From Gammaproteobacteria bacterium (lineage in GTDB: Bacteria; Pseudomonadota; Gammaproteobacteria; Xanthomonadales; SZUA-36), in NCBI GenBank assembly GCA_021772935.1, contig JAJFLA010000052.1:20849-84848 (forward strand): DNA of 64,000 bases, read 5' to 3'. Each line of letters opens with the position of its first letter. The first letter of the stretch is position 1. A program made the position numbers and the translations under genes. Positions 18,729-27,902 of the stretch are shown piece after piece. The notes below the pieces were generated by a model. The model did no database searches, was not told where the DNA came from, and saw only the letters and a program-made list of their open reading frames with translations.

Positions 18729-19700
18729 ATGAACAAACAAAACCCTGACAACTCACAGGTAGCCAGTAGCTGGAACTCTTACTGGCACGGCACTGGCGAT
18801 GTTGGCGCCTACTCAAGTGGTGGTGTCAACCACCCGGTTATCCTGGCATTCTGGAAAGATTTCTTTCAGAGTGTAAAACAGGATTACGCTCAACCAAGAG
18901 TCATCGACATCGCCAGTGGCAACGGTGCTGTGGTTGAACACGCGATGGCCGCACTCGGTAATCAATACCCCGATTTCACCTGCCTGGACGTATCCGAAGC
19001 GGCTATTGCAAATATTCGCGGTAGGTTTCCCCAGGTAAACGGTATTGTTACCGATGCACGCAGCATTCCATATGATCAAGGCAGTTTTGACATTGCCACC
19101 AGCCAGTTTGGCGTTGAATACGCCGGTGTGGAGGCCATCAATGAGACTGCGCGTTTGCTGGCAGTCGGGGGGCGGCTTGCGTTTTTATTGCACAATCAGG
19201 CGGGTAGTATCCATCAGGAATGTTTGGAAAGCCTGGACGCCGTCGTTTGCTTGAAAGAATCCCGGTTTATTCCGTATGCAATCGAAATGTTCGACGCCGG
19301 TTTCAAGGCTGTACGTGGTGCGGATCGAACGGCGTATGAACTAGCTGCAAAAAATCTTGCGCCAGCGATCAGCGCACTTGAGGCCGTTATGAAAAAGTAT
19401 GGTCAGCACGTTGCCGGCGATACCATATCTCGTCTTTATAATGATGTCGGCCAAATTCATGAGAGAATTCAACATTATGATCCAAGTGAGATTCTGGGCT
19501 GGCTGAATGAAATGGATGGCGAGCTTAACGCCTACGCAGGACGTATGTCATCCATGAGCAAGTCTGCCATCGACAGCGCATCATTTAAGCAAATACGCGA
19601 AGGACTCCGTAACCGGGGCCTCACGATAGACCGCGCAGAGCCTTTAGTTATTCCGAACCAGGAGCTGCCGTTGGCCTGGGTCCTCATCGCGACAAATTAA
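18729..19700 (+). CDS. Class I SAM-dependent methyltransferase
   Basis: A 323-residue protein. SAM-binding motif I is VIDIASGNGAVVEHAM (about 59-74), with an acidic residue at the end of strand 2 in CLDVSEAAI and an FDIATSQFGVEY motif for strand 4. The C-terminal part is helical and has no assignable family. The ATG at 18729 is chosen because translation upstream (from 18660) crosses the divergent promoter region. It is the first gene of a plus-strand run of four in the island. The substrate is unknown; the neighbours suggest a tailoring step. Confidence 0.75.
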   Translation: MNKQNPDNSQVASSWNSYWHGTGDVGAYSSGGVNHPVILAFWKDFFQSVKQDYAQPRVIDIASGNGAVVEHAMAALGNQYPDFTCLDVSEAAIANIRGRFPQVNGIVTDARSIPYDQGSFDIATSQFGVEYAGVEAINETARLLAVGGRLAFLLHNQAGSIHQECLESLDAVVCLKESRFIPYAIEMFDAGFKAVRGADRTAYELAAKNLAPAISALEAVMKKYGQHVAGDTISRLYNDVGQIHERIQHYDPSEILGWLNEMDGELNAYAGRMSSMSKSAIDSASFKQIREGLRNRGLTIDRAEPLVIPNQELPLAWVLIATN

Positions 19701-19735
19701 ACACATTAATTGCTGATTAAAACAAGGTTACAGAT

Positions 19736-20191
19736 ATGGAAAAAAACACGGAAAAGCCGGGACGGAAAGAGCTGGACGTCTGGATAAAAAAGCAACTCGA
19801 TGCAGCAGTGCGAAAATTGATGAAAGAGGGTGTTGTTGACAGCCTAATTGTTGAGGCAAAACCATCCTGGGTACTGCCATTTCAGATATTGATCGGCAAA
19901 ATTCGTGCACAAGCCCAATCAAATGATTTCGAATGGTTTATTTGCGGTGAAGTTCCGACAGACTACGTGGCTGCTACCGCGGCATCTACACCCAGAGAGA
20001 CAGCAAAACATTTTGCACTGAAATGGCAACTCGCTGCGGCCAGGCATGAAGAAAAGATGGCACAAGATCAAACTGAAACGACCGGGGAAACACAACAAGT
20101 TGATTCCAGCCGTCAACTCATCGGTCACGCGGAGGCATTGTATGAACTGGTAGAAATTGACGGCTTGTGGTTGACACAAAGCAATTCGTGA
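19736..20191 (+). CDS. DUF4826-like protein
   Basis: A 151-residue soluble acidic protein. The segment WFICGEVPTDYVAATAASTP (about 64-83) followed by a helix ending ALKWQLAA matches the W.ICG.lPTDY...... P...... W pattern of DUF4826. Function is unknown. It sits 35 bp after the methyltransferase stop and 41 bp before the next gene, so it is likely co-transcribed. I recognise only the family pattern. Confidence 0.65.
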   Translation: MEKNTEKPGRKELDVWIKKQLDAAVRKLMKEGVVDSLIVEAKPSWVLPFQILIGKIRAQAQSNDFEWFICGEVPTDYVAATAASTPRETAKHFALKWQLAAARHEEKMAQDQTETTGETQQVDSSRQLIGHAEALYELVEIDGLWLTQSNS

Positions 20192-20232
20192 GCCATGCGC
20201 AACGTAAAAAACAGCTTTGATCCGGAAATAGA

Positions 20233-21309
20233 ATGCTCATAAAAACAACGGATTTCCAAATTACCCCGTCGGCGTTGCTGTTTGACCCGGAATACTACAT
20301 TTTTGATTTTATGCCGGAAAAGGATTTGACCAGATTTCTCGCGGTCGACGAAAGCAATCTGGCGCTTGCGCCTTTTGTGGACATTCGCTTTGAACCGCTT
20401 GCACAAGGTCGGTTTTCCATGTCCACAAAAGAATTATTGGCGCTGGAGGGAACGCACAATATCCAGCGTCCTGAAACGGTCTTTATCTTTCATCATGCTT
20501 TTGTCTGTTCAACCTTGCTGGCACGTTGTCTGAATCAGATCGATGCTTTTTTCAGCCTCAAAGAACCCTGGATTTTAAGACGTCTGTCTGATTTTAAGCG
20601 CACACAGGGGCGGAAAATACCGCGTAATCAGTGGCGTAGAATGTTCACTTGTTATGTAAATCTACTGGCTAAAAACTATCACGGTGGCAGGACGCCCGTC
20701 ATTAAGGTTACGAATGTAGCAAACAATCTGATCACAGACGTACGAAAATATCTGCCAACACGGAAAATTTTATACCTGTACTCTGATCTGGATAGTTTTT
20801 TAGTTTCAAACCTGAAAAAACCACACGACACCCAAATAAAAATGCCTGGTCTGGCGAATGCATTTCTGTCAGATGGTAATTTTGCACAGAGATTCCCTCA
20901 TTTCAGTGATGTAAAAAAACTGTCTTTTCTGCAAGTATGCACGTTGATCTGGCTGATAAACCTATACAACTTCCAACGCAGCACCGCAAAGTTTGATCCG
21001 GCGCAGATTAGAACACTCAAAATGGAAGATTTCCTCGCTGATATGGCTGGAAGTTTGCATAGTCTCAGTCGCTTTTTTGGGCACAAGGTCTCGCCATCGG
21101 AGATCAAAAAAATGCTGGCCCCGGAAGTTACTCAAACAGATGCCAAACACCAGCACGTTTCTTATGGCAGGCACACAAAAGAGGCGGAACATGTGCAGGT
21201 TTTGAACAAGTACAGTGTTGAAATTGAAAAGGTTCAGCGCTGGATCACCCCCCTGATTGAGGAGCTCGGGGTGTTGGATTACTGCAGGAATAACCAACTT
21301 GGAAAATAG
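20233..21309 (+). CDS. Divergent sulfotransferase-like protein
   Basis: A 358-residue protein. Residues 82-100 read TVFIFHHAFVCSTLLARCL, which aligns in position with the GxPRSGTTLLARLL loop of sulfotransferases but lacks the usual Arg and Gly residues. The later stretch KILYLYSDLDSFLVSNLKK occupies the place of the 3'-phosphate motif. I infer a sulfotransferase fold with a degenerate PAPS loop, so it may bind another nucleotide or be non-catalytic. It lies between the DUF4826 gene and the 2OG oxygenase in one run. Confidence 0.6.
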   Translation: MLIKTTDFQITPSALLFDPEYYIFDFMPEKDLTRFLAVDESNLALAPFVDIRFEPLAQGRFSMSTKELLALEGTHNIQRPETVFIFHHAFVCSTLLARCLNQIDAFFSLKEPWILRRLSDFKRTQGRKIPRNQWRRMFTCYVNLLAKNYHGGRTPVIKVTNVANNLITDVRKYLPTRKILYLYSDLDSFLVSNLKKPHDTQIKMPGLANAFLSDGNFAQRFPHFSDVKKLSFLQVCTLIWLINLYNFQRSTAKFDPAQIRTLKMEDFLADMAGSLHSLSRFFGHKVSPSEIKKMLAPEVTQTDAKHQHVSYGRHTKEAEHVQVLNKYSVEIEKVQRWITPLIEELGVLDYCRNNQLGK

Positions 21310-21365
21310 ATAATGACTGACTTTACCCATACGAACCCACTGGCTGAACGAACCTGGGGAAACAA

Positions 21366-22085
21366 GTGATAAATCCAAATCTGGACACAAGCAAGCTCGC
21401 TCAGTCATTTAGAATAGACGAACGGCTAATGATTGATAACTTTTTGCTGCCTGAAGCGGCGGAACGAGTTCACGATGCCTGTCTTGATAGTATTCCCTAT
21501 AGCCTCCAGTATGTACTCGATGGACAGTACCAGAGCAAAAGCCCCGAGGAGATTGCAAAGCTTAGCCCCCAGGAAGGGCAGGATATCAACACCAGGATTT
21601 CGGCAGCCGCGAGCCAGGGTGTCGGTTTTCTTTACGATGCTTACCTGAAAAGCAAAGTGAAAGCCGACCCGGAGCGAGCACATAATGAGAAGTTGGCATT
21701 TCTCCATCATGTTTTTAATTATATTTGCAGCGAAGAAGTCCTTTCCCGCATTCGCGATATTACCGGCGATGACGACATCACCGGGGCCGAACCGCAATAT
21801 ACACGCTTTTCACCCGGACACTTTCTCACTCGGCACCAGGACGTGGTGCCCGGAAGAGAACGACGTATTGTATTCATGCTCGGAATGAGCAAAGACTGGC
21901 ATCCGGACTGGGGCGGTTTACTGCAATTTTATGAAGAAAATGGTACCCCCCGCGACGCCTGGGTACCCCGGTTTAATGTGTTGTCTATCTTCGCTGTGAA
22001 ACATATACACGCGGTGACCTATGTCACGCCCTATGCAACAGCACCAAGACTATGCTTATCCGGTTGGTTTGTGGCGAGGGCTTGA
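21366..22085 (+). CDS. 2-oxoglutarate/Fe(II)-dependent oxygenase
   Basis: A 239-residue prolyl-hydroxylase-like dioxygenase. The facial triad reads HQD (H157, D159) and H215 in KHIHAV, and R228 in APRLCLSGWF is the 2OG-binding Arg. The GGLLQFYEE segment fits the double-stranded beta-helix of the P4H/Tpa1-like group. The start is GTG at 21366, with GGGGA upstream; the ATG at 21429 is an alternative. It presumably hydroxylates a residue or small molecule handled by the same cluster. It is convergent with the sulfotransferase at 22122. Confidence 0.85.
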   Translation: MINPNLDTSKLAQSFRIDERLMIDNFLLPEAAERVHDACLDSIPYSLQYVLDGQYQSKSPEEIAKLSPQEGQDINTRISAAASQGVGFLYDAYLKSKVKADPERAHNEKLAFLHHVFNYICSEEVLSRIRDITGDDDITGAEPQYTRFSPGHFLTRHQDVVPGRERRIVFMLGMSKDWHPDWGGLLQFYEENGTPRDAWVPRFNVLSIFAVKHIHAVTYVTPYATAPRLCLSGWFVARA

Positions 22086-22121
22086 AACAAAGGCTCTCTG
22101 GAAAACAGGTAAGTCTGCTAT

Positions 22122-22967
22122 TTACAGGAATTTCGGCGGGATGTATTTGAACCTTTGCATTTGTTGTCGGTGACTTTCTACGATTCGCTCCACTTGCGCA
22201 TCACTGAGTTCATCAACCCACTGGTTTTTCCGACCCTTACGAAAAAATTTCTTTGAATTCTGGCTGCACTCAATAAAACCTGTGTCCATTTCCTGTTTTT
22301 TTAATTCAGCAAAAGAAGAAAACTGGATAGCTCGCTTAATTCCATTCTTGTCTTTCCCTCGTCCCAGCAGCCTGGCAACCTGCCCAAAAGCCTTGAGTGG
22401 TTTATCCAACATATCCTCGTAACGTACCACCACGACCTGCTTGTGCGGCTTACCGGTCCAGCTTTCAACATGATTGGACCATGAGCCGAGAAAGCTAACC
22501 ATGTTTTCCATATTACTGGGTGTGCCGGTCTCTTCATTAGCCATAAAATTAATAGCGTCATCAACAGCAAGACCAAAATGATCGGCCGTTGAAAGCACAA
22601 CATCCAGGGGGTTTCTAACGATGTAAATTGCAGCCGACATAACAGAGACGTTATGTAGTGGGTGGCCATTGAACTTGCCAAAGCGGTTGTGGGTCTTGGT
22701 GAAAATGCTGCCGCGTGGCCGTGAGGCCGCAATCTGGCGATGCACAGCGCTTTTGAGACTGATGATTTCTTCATCGTCGCATTCTTCCGGCGACTTGCCA
22801 GCCAGCATTGGTATATACCATCGTGGATCTGACTCGGATTCAAAATAGTCTGTCAGTATAGCGATCCGTCCCGGTTTTGAGGGCTGTTCTATCAGGTTAT
22901 AAAGAAAGGCCCTTAGCCATGTATTACCGGATTTTGGATAAGTTGCAAGCCAGACAATGTTTCCCAT
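22122..22967 (-). CDS. Sulfotransferase (cytosolic SULT-like)
   Basis: A 281-residue single-domain sulfotransferase. The 5'-phosphosulfate loop TYPKSGNTWLR (9-19), KTHNRFG (91-97), the 3'-phosphate motif IYIVRNPLDVVLS (114-126) and a C-terminal FRKGRKNQWVDEL (RKGxxxxW type) are all present. It looks active, unlike the divergent protein at 20233. It lies downstream of the TonB receptor gene on the same strand, after a hairpin terminator, and may still be part of the same functional cluster. Confidence 0.88.
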   Translation of the reverse strand: MGNIVWLATYPKSGNTWLRAFLYNLIEQPSKPGRIAILTDYFESESDPRWYIPMLAGKSPEECDDEEIISLKSAVHRQIAASRPRGSIFTKTHNRFGKFNGHPLHNVSVMSAAIYIVRNPLDVVLSTADHFGLAVDDAINFMANEETGTPSNMENMVSFLGSWSNHVESWTGKPHKQVVVVRYEDMLDKPLKAFGQVARLLGRGKDKNGIKRAIQFSSFAELKKQEMDTGFIECSQNSKKFFRKGRKNQWVDELSDAQVERIVESHRQQMQRFKYIPPKFL

Positions 22968-23091
22968 GCATCACACCTTCACGCAAATCAGGATAGAACC
23001 GAATGATTATCTCATCTTCAGATAGCATTATCAGACACCGACTTCAAAAGCACATATATATCGAAGACATATTTAGATATTTTAAACAACA

Positions 23092-23117
23092 AAACCCCGG
23101 TTAAAAAACCGGGGTTT
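23092..23117 (-). terminator. Terminator downstream of the TonB receptor gene
   Basis: AAACCCCGGTT (23092-23102) pairs perfectly with AACCGGGGTTT (23107-23117) around a four-base loop. Read on the minus strand it is followed by TTGTTGTTTAAAAT, a T-rich tail. It lies about 65 bp after the receptor stop. A GC-rich hairpin (GCCGCC/GGCGGC) at about 23132-23148 lies between them. Confidence 0.8.
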
Positions 23118-23183
23118 GTCTTGGATCTGCGAGCCGCCCTTAGGCGGCCCTTCTTCGTAACTAACTAAGCAATAACCAGCTTA

Positions 23184-26105
23184 TCAATAAGCCCACTTAA
23201 GGCGCAGGAAATACCCGGTACCAAACAAGCGGTAGGTTGATGGATCTGTGGATCCATTAAAACCAGTTTCGATAAATGGTGGAGCTTTATCAGTGATGTT
23301 GGTGATACCAGCAGTTATGCTAGTTGTGCTACCAAATGAATCAAACGTGTAACTGGCAGTTATATCATGATATAGGAAAGAGTTAATATCCTGAATATAG
23401 GTGCCATCCGGTCGGTTTCCGGCGCCACAATTACAGAAGGTATCCGCATCCAGACTACTGATGAACTCTGCCAGGTAATTGATTGTGAGATCATTCCTGG
23501 ACCATGCAAAACTGAAGTTGGCTTTATCTTCAGCAAATGCAGCACCTTGTGCACTACTATATCGACCGACAAAATCTTCTGATGGAACAGCGTCAGAATT
23601 CTGAATTTCACGATCCAAGTTGTGAGTCCACAAAAGAGAGGCCTTAAACAGACCAATATCGGTTGCGGTATCCCAACGAAATTCTGTATCAATACCGCTG
23701 GCGGACTCAGTAGAAACATTCAGGTTAGCATTCAGAATGTTATTAATGGAATAATCTGAATCGTTATTACGCGTAATCAATGCGCATGCAGCCGCATCCG
23801 AATTAAGATAACACTGGTCCAGGATAAATTGAACACCAAGTGCACCAATGCCCTCGTCCAGATCAATCTGCCAGTAATCAACAATCACAGTAAAGTTATG
23901 ATCGCCAAACTCGGGTGTCCACACAACACCTGCTGTGAATGTTTCACCGGTTTCCGGCTGAAGGTCTGGATTACCACCAACACGTGCCAATACCTGTGTA
24001 TCAGTCTGGTTACTCACCTGACTACAACCGGCTGGCAGTGTCTGTCCAGCGCCAATAGCACATGGGTCGGTAAACTGCGGGAAGCTGTCAACCACGCCAC
24101 CGAACAAATTACCGATGGTCGGGGCCCGGAAAACAGTACCAAAGGTTGCTCTAAGCTTCAACGATTCTGCTGCTACTACCTCGAGACCTATCTGGTAGGT
24201 TTCGTCACTACCAAAGGCATCCCAATCGTCATAACGCACACCACCTTTTAAATCGATTCTTTGTGTACCGTTATCATATAGCGGTGCCAGGAACTCACCA
24301 TAAAAGGCGTTGTTAGTCAGGTGGCCGTCAGTACTCGCACCCACATTACCGGTTACCGCACCGATGGTCTTGGCCGAATCAAGAATAACAGCCAGCTCCT
24401 GTTTCCAGTAGCTCCAGCCAAAGGCCCAACCGATTTCACCACCTGGCAACTCAAAACTCGAGCCTGCCAGACTCGCACCGGCGGTACGCTGTCTTTGGCT
24501 GATGGAATCAATGGTATCAAGGCTGATGTAATCCAGCATCTCTTGAGTCAATGTTGTAAGGGTGGGAGTACCACCCGCATCAACAACGCCACCACCGAAC
24601 AAATTCAGAGGCACACAGCCCACGATTAAGGTAGATGGATTGTTGATGTCCGCATAACATTCAGGTGCGCCATCGCCATTTAGATCAGCTGATGGTCCCA
24701 AAGCATTAAACAGGCGACTTCCGGCAAATTGACCGAAGTCCCGACTTTGATTGTTGCGATGACCTTCATTGATGAAAACGTCCCAGTTCATATCGTTGAA
24801 CTCGCCCTCAAGACCTGCAGTCCACTGATACTGGGTGATTTCTTGTTCAAAACGACGATTGGTTTCGATCATACGCCGACGTGGATTAACCACAGGTTCA
24901 TAGCGCAAAGATGTACCGTTGGCCGCATTGTAGGCATCAACTGCCCGGCGCAGGTAGAAGTTATCCTGAGAAATACCGGTAAAAGCTACGGTTTCTCCTG
25001 TATCCGGATCATCAAAAAAGCCGTTGAACATTGGATCGCCACCGGTAAACGGTAACGGTGCCAGTTGCTGTGCTGATTCGCGGAAATTGCCACGGAATTC
25101 TGAGTTAAAACGAATGTTGTCTGTCAGGTCAAAGTGACCTTCAGCAAATATATTGGTTCGCTCATATGGTGTTTGCAGGAAGTTAACCGGCGCATAATTG
25201 TATGTACGACCATCGTGCGGAGTCATCAAACCAACTTCGTTGGGTGATGATGCCGGGGTACCGATCAGGAACAAACCCTGGGTTAAAAATGGCAGACGGC
25301 TCTCTGGAATACGTGAAGAACCAATCGGGTAACAACCACCTGTTGGCGTACCATCGTAAGGTGCTGCAACCTGATTTTCGCAACCTTCAGGATAGATGTA
25401 GAACGAATTCTGCATGAAGTCCCAAGGTGTATCACGTTGGAAAGCTTCCTCTTGCTTCACAAACTCGGCACCAAAAACGAAGTTGCCCTTGTCAAACTCT
25501 CTACCGGCGATCAGTGAAAATGAATCCTGCTGACCTGCAGTGTCAAACCAGTCATTTGTCTGTGCAGTCACTTCGATGCCTGTGAAATCACGCCGAGTGA
25601 TGATATTTACAACACCCGATACCGCATCAGCACCGTAGATGGCTGAAGCACCATCTTTCAAAATTTCTACGCGTTCAATCATGGTTGACGGAATGGCCTG
25701 AAAATCACCACCATCTACAACACGTCTGCCGTTAACCATCGTCAGGGTACGGGATGTGCCCATACCGCGAAGGTCAATCGTTACTGAACCGTTACCACCA
25801 TTGTTGGTCGTGGTACCGATAGGCGAACCAGACATGGAAGGTATGCTTTGTAGCAGATCACCAATATCGGTCAGACCCTGCATTTCCAAATCTGCTTGAT
25901 CAAGAACGGTTACCGGGCTTGCGCTATCAATGTTTGCGCGCCTGATACGTGAACCCGTGATAATCACCTCTTCAATCGCGAGATCTTCATCCGCATCCGC
26001 GTCGGCTTCCTGTGCGAAAACATTGGGTGCTGAAAAAGCCAGCACACCCGTGCTTACGCCCAGCGCGAGCTGAATCGCTAATTTTAAATTACTGTTTGTT
26101 GACAT
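23184..26105 (-). CDS. TonB-dependent outer-membrane receptor
   Basis: A 973-residue receptor. A signal peptide (to FSAPNVFAQ, about 32) is followed by an acidic stretch, the TonB box region EEVIITGSRIRR, a plug domain (VTVLDQADLEMQG ... DLRGMGTSRTLTMVNGRRV ... ILKDGASAIYGADAVSGVVNI) and a 22-strand-type barrel ending in ...YFLRLKWAY with the terminal aromatic. It lacks a FecA-like signalling domain. GAGGA lies before the ATG. The large size and Asn/Gly-rich loops suggest a bulky organic ligand rather than a small siderophore. It is the largest gene of the island. Confidence 0.92.
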   Translation of the reverse strand: MSTNSNLKLAIQLALGVSTGVLAFSAPNVFAQEADADADEDLAIEEVIITGSRIRRANIDSASPVTVLDQADLEMQGLTDIGDLLQSIPSMSGSPIGTTTNNGGNGSVTIDLRGMGTSRTLTMVNGRRVVDGGDFQAIPSTMIERVEILKDGASAIYGADAVSGVVNIITRRDFTGIEVTAQTNDWFDTAGQQDSFSLIAGREFDKGNFVFGAEFVKQEEAFQRDTPWDFMQNSFYIYPEGCENQVAAPYDGTPTGGCYPIGSSRIPESRLPFLTQGLFLIGTPASSPNEVGLMTPHDGRTYNYAPVNFLQTPYERTNIFAEGHFDLTDNIRFNSEFRGNFRESAQQLAPLPFTGGDPMFNGFFDDPDTGETVAFTGISQDNFYLRRAVDAYNAANGTSLRYEPVVNPRRRMIETNRRFEQEITQYQWTAGLEGEFNDMNWDVFINEGHRNNQSRDFGQFAGSRLFNALGPSADLNGDGAPECYADINNPSTLIVGCVPLNLFGGGVVDAGGTPTLTTLTQEMLDYISLDTIDSISQRQRTAGASLAGSSFELPGGEIGWAFGWSYWKQELAVILDSAKTIGAVTGNVGASTDGHLTNNAFYGEFLAPLYDNGTQRIDLKGGVRYDDWDAFGSDETYQIGLEVVAAESLKLRATFGTVFRAPTIGNLFGGVVDSFPQFTDPCAIGAGQTLPAGCSQVSNQTDTQVLARVGGNPDLQPETGETFTAGVVWTPEFGDHNFTVIVDYWQIDLDEGIGALGVQFILDQCYLNSDAAACALITRNNDSDYSINNILNANLNVSTESASGIDTEFRWDTATDIGLFKASLLWTHNLDREIQNSDAVPSEDFVGRYSSAQGAAFAEDKANFSFAWSRNDLTINYLAEFISSLDADTFCNCGAGNRPDGTYIQDINSFLYHDITASYTFDSFGSTTSITAGITNITDKAPPFIETGFNGSTDPSTYRLFGTGYFLRLKWAY

Positions 26106-26197
26106 GAACTTTTCCTCTGTGCAAAGAGTAAATAAACCAGTTTGACGTTTCTTCCGAACATGTAGCCGGTTTGTTAAAAATATACCTGCTAATTATG

Positions 26198-26213
26198 TCA
26201 CACCTGCGTGTGA
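26198..26213. promoter_or_regulatory. Candidate operator upstream of the TonB receptor
   Basis: TCACAC and GTGTGA form a perfect 6+6 inverted repeat with a CTGC spacer, about 93 bp upstream of the receptor start. It resembles a dimeric repressor site; no regulator can be named. Confidence 0.35.
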
Positions 26214-26342
26214 ATTTAACTATTATTTAATAACTGAACTTCCTGACGGAGGCTTTATACCATTAAACACCACCACAGTAAACATTAACGCCTCCGTTCC
26301 AACAGGTTCGAATAGCGGTAATTGCTTTGGGTATTAATTCGT

Positions 26343-26352
26343 GGGGGGGGGG
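26343..26352. repeat. Homopolymer tract of ten G
   Basis: Ten consecutive G lie in the 365-bp gap between the DUF4097 gene and the TonB receptor gene, about 240 bp upstream of the receptor start. Apart from this tract and the inverted repeat at 26198 I see nothing else defined in the gap. Confidence 0.6.
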
Positions 26353-26470
26353 TTACACAAGGCTGGACTTGCCGGGTTCAGGGCACAGCTACTCAAAATT
26401 GGCCGCAGTTGTCACAAGAGCATGATTCGTTGACCAGCCCCTACCAACGACTGCGGACCGGATGGTTTAA

Positions 26471-27349
26471 TTAATCATGTTTCAATTTTATGTTGCCACT
26501 GAAACTTTCGACCCGAATTTCAGCACCATCGCTACCGGAAACATGTTTTAAATGACTGCCTGGACCATGTTTCGCATGATTAACCGAGCCAAAATCTGTG
26601 TATATTCGGCCGCTGAAACTCTGGGCTTTGAACAGGCCGGACTGGGATACCGGTAAGATAATGATGACATCACCGCTCATACTTTCAGCACTCAATCGTC
26701 CGTTGCCGGAAATTTCGCCTGTTGCCGTTATGTCGCCAGATACCGTTTCCAGTTTGGCACTTTCCACGGCACCTGCGTACAACACCATATCGCCGGAAAC
26801 CGTGGTAGCTGCAATCTCTCTGGAAATATCAGATAAATCAATATCGCCCGATACTGATTCGGCAGAGATGCGCTCGGTATGACCACTAAAGTCAACATCT
26901 CCACTAACCGATTCAATAGATACCCACTGACTTGACGCATCGATATCAACATCACCACTGACAGAATCTGCAGTCAGTTTTTCATTATCCAAACCTGAAA
27001 CCTCAATATCTGCACTGACTGCTGAAGCATTTACATTCGCTCCGTTCGGAACCATTAACTTCAAATAAGTGCTATCTATATTCCTTTCATTCCGGTTAAC
27101 CACATTGATTTGTAAATTGGATTTAGTTGCGCTTATTTCCACTTCGTCAACACTATTTCCCAATTCGCCAGTCAGCTGAGCTTCACTTCGCTCCCAACCC
27201 TCGATAACAATTTTCCCAGCAACATTCTCGATGGAAATTGTTGCTTTCGCGTCGATGTCCCAGCGTTCATCAATAGACTCTCCAGCGAATGCTAACAATG
27301 GTGTCAGCGCCAGCAAGGCACCGATAAACTTCAGATTTCCCGTACTCAT
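26471..27349 (-). CDS. DUF4097 exported beta-repeat protein
   Basis: A 292-residue exported protein: signal peptide to about residue 22, then a beta-solenoid-like body. The motif S(V/T/F/M)SGD/N plus hydrophobics recurs about nine times with a period near 20 (SVSGDVDI, SVSGDVDF, SVSGDIDL, TVSGDMVL, TVSGDITA, SMSGDVII, SFSGRIYT, SFSGNIKL). This is DUF4097. The ATG at 27349 has GGAGAAGG upstream and overlaps the stop of the anti-sigma-like gene as ATGA. Such proteins often follow ECF sigma/anti-sigma pairs and may be their envelope target or sensor. Confidence 0.82.
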   Translation of the reverse strand: MSTGNLKFIGALLALTPLLAFAGESIDERWDIDAKATISIENVAGKIVIEGWERSEAQLTGELGNSVDEVEISATKSNLQINVVNRNERNIDSTYLKLMVPNGANVNASAVSADIEVSGLDNEKLTADSVSGDVDIDASSQWVSIESVSGDVDFSGHTERISAESVSGDIDLSDISREIAATTVSGDMVLYAGAVESAKLETVSGDITATGEISGNGRLSAESMSGDVIIILPVSQSGLFKAQSFSGRIYTDFGSVNHAKHGPGSHLKHVSGSDGAEIRVESFSGNIKLKHD

Positions 27350-27894
27350 GTCCTTCTCCAATTATTTTGCTCCAGCAACGCAAGCTGTTTAACGAACTGT
27401 AATTGCTGCGATCTCAAATCCAGCAGTTTTCCGTTCAAATAAATATTCGATGGGTATTGCCGCAAAGCGGCCAGCAAAGAAGTTTCTGCTTGTTGTAAAC
27501 CTTCCCAACTTGCCCTCAAAGCATCTGGCTCTTCACCTTCAAGACGAAGACCGGAATAATCAAGTGGTACCAGTTCACGAAAGGCGGCCTGGTACTCTCG
27601 CTCAGTCGCCTCTACTGTGCCAACCAGTGCGAACTCCCACATGGTTTGCAGTGGCTGCCCAGCTGGCCCCGTACCCACCCCGCGACCAATGAAAATACCG
27701 GTGGCCAATGCCAGTAAAACTGCCGCCGCCATCGCTGGCGTACGCCATAGTGGTGCCTTGTAAAAAGTATTGTCGACATTGCCAACCGTCCCTAGCCGCT
27801 TGTTGATACCAGACCACAAATCACGTTGTGGCTTGATGCTACGTGGCAATGCCGCGATTGCACTTTGTAATTCAGTTTCATTCATCTCTTTCAC
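27346..27894 (-). CDS. Membrane anti-sigma-like protein
   Basis: A 182-residue single-pass protein with a short cytoplasmic N-terminus, one helix (about 53-70, PAMAAAVLLALATGIFIG), and a C-terminal coiled-coil-like domain ending LRSQQLQFVKQLALLEQN. It lacks the HxxxCxxC zinc motif of classic ZAS anti-sigma factors, so the role is inferred from position: it starts with GTG eight bases after the ECF sigma gene and overlaps the DUF4097 gene by four. AGGA precedes the GTG. Confidence 0.65.
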   Translation of the reverse strand: MKEMNETELQSAIAALPRSIKPQRDLWSGINKRLGTVGNVDNTFYKAPLWRTPAMAAAVLLALATGIFIGRGVGTGPAGQPLQTMWEFALVGTVEATEREYQAAFRELVPLDYSGLRLEGEEPDALRASWEGLQQAETSLLAALRQYPSNIYLNGKLLDLRSQQLQFVKQLALLEQNNWRRT

Positions 27895-27902
27895 AACATC
27901 CT

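Noticed and set aside
23829..25055. Long plus-strand open frames inside the TonB receptor gene.
   Set aside because: They are shadows of the receptor's codon pattern and have no signals or family match.
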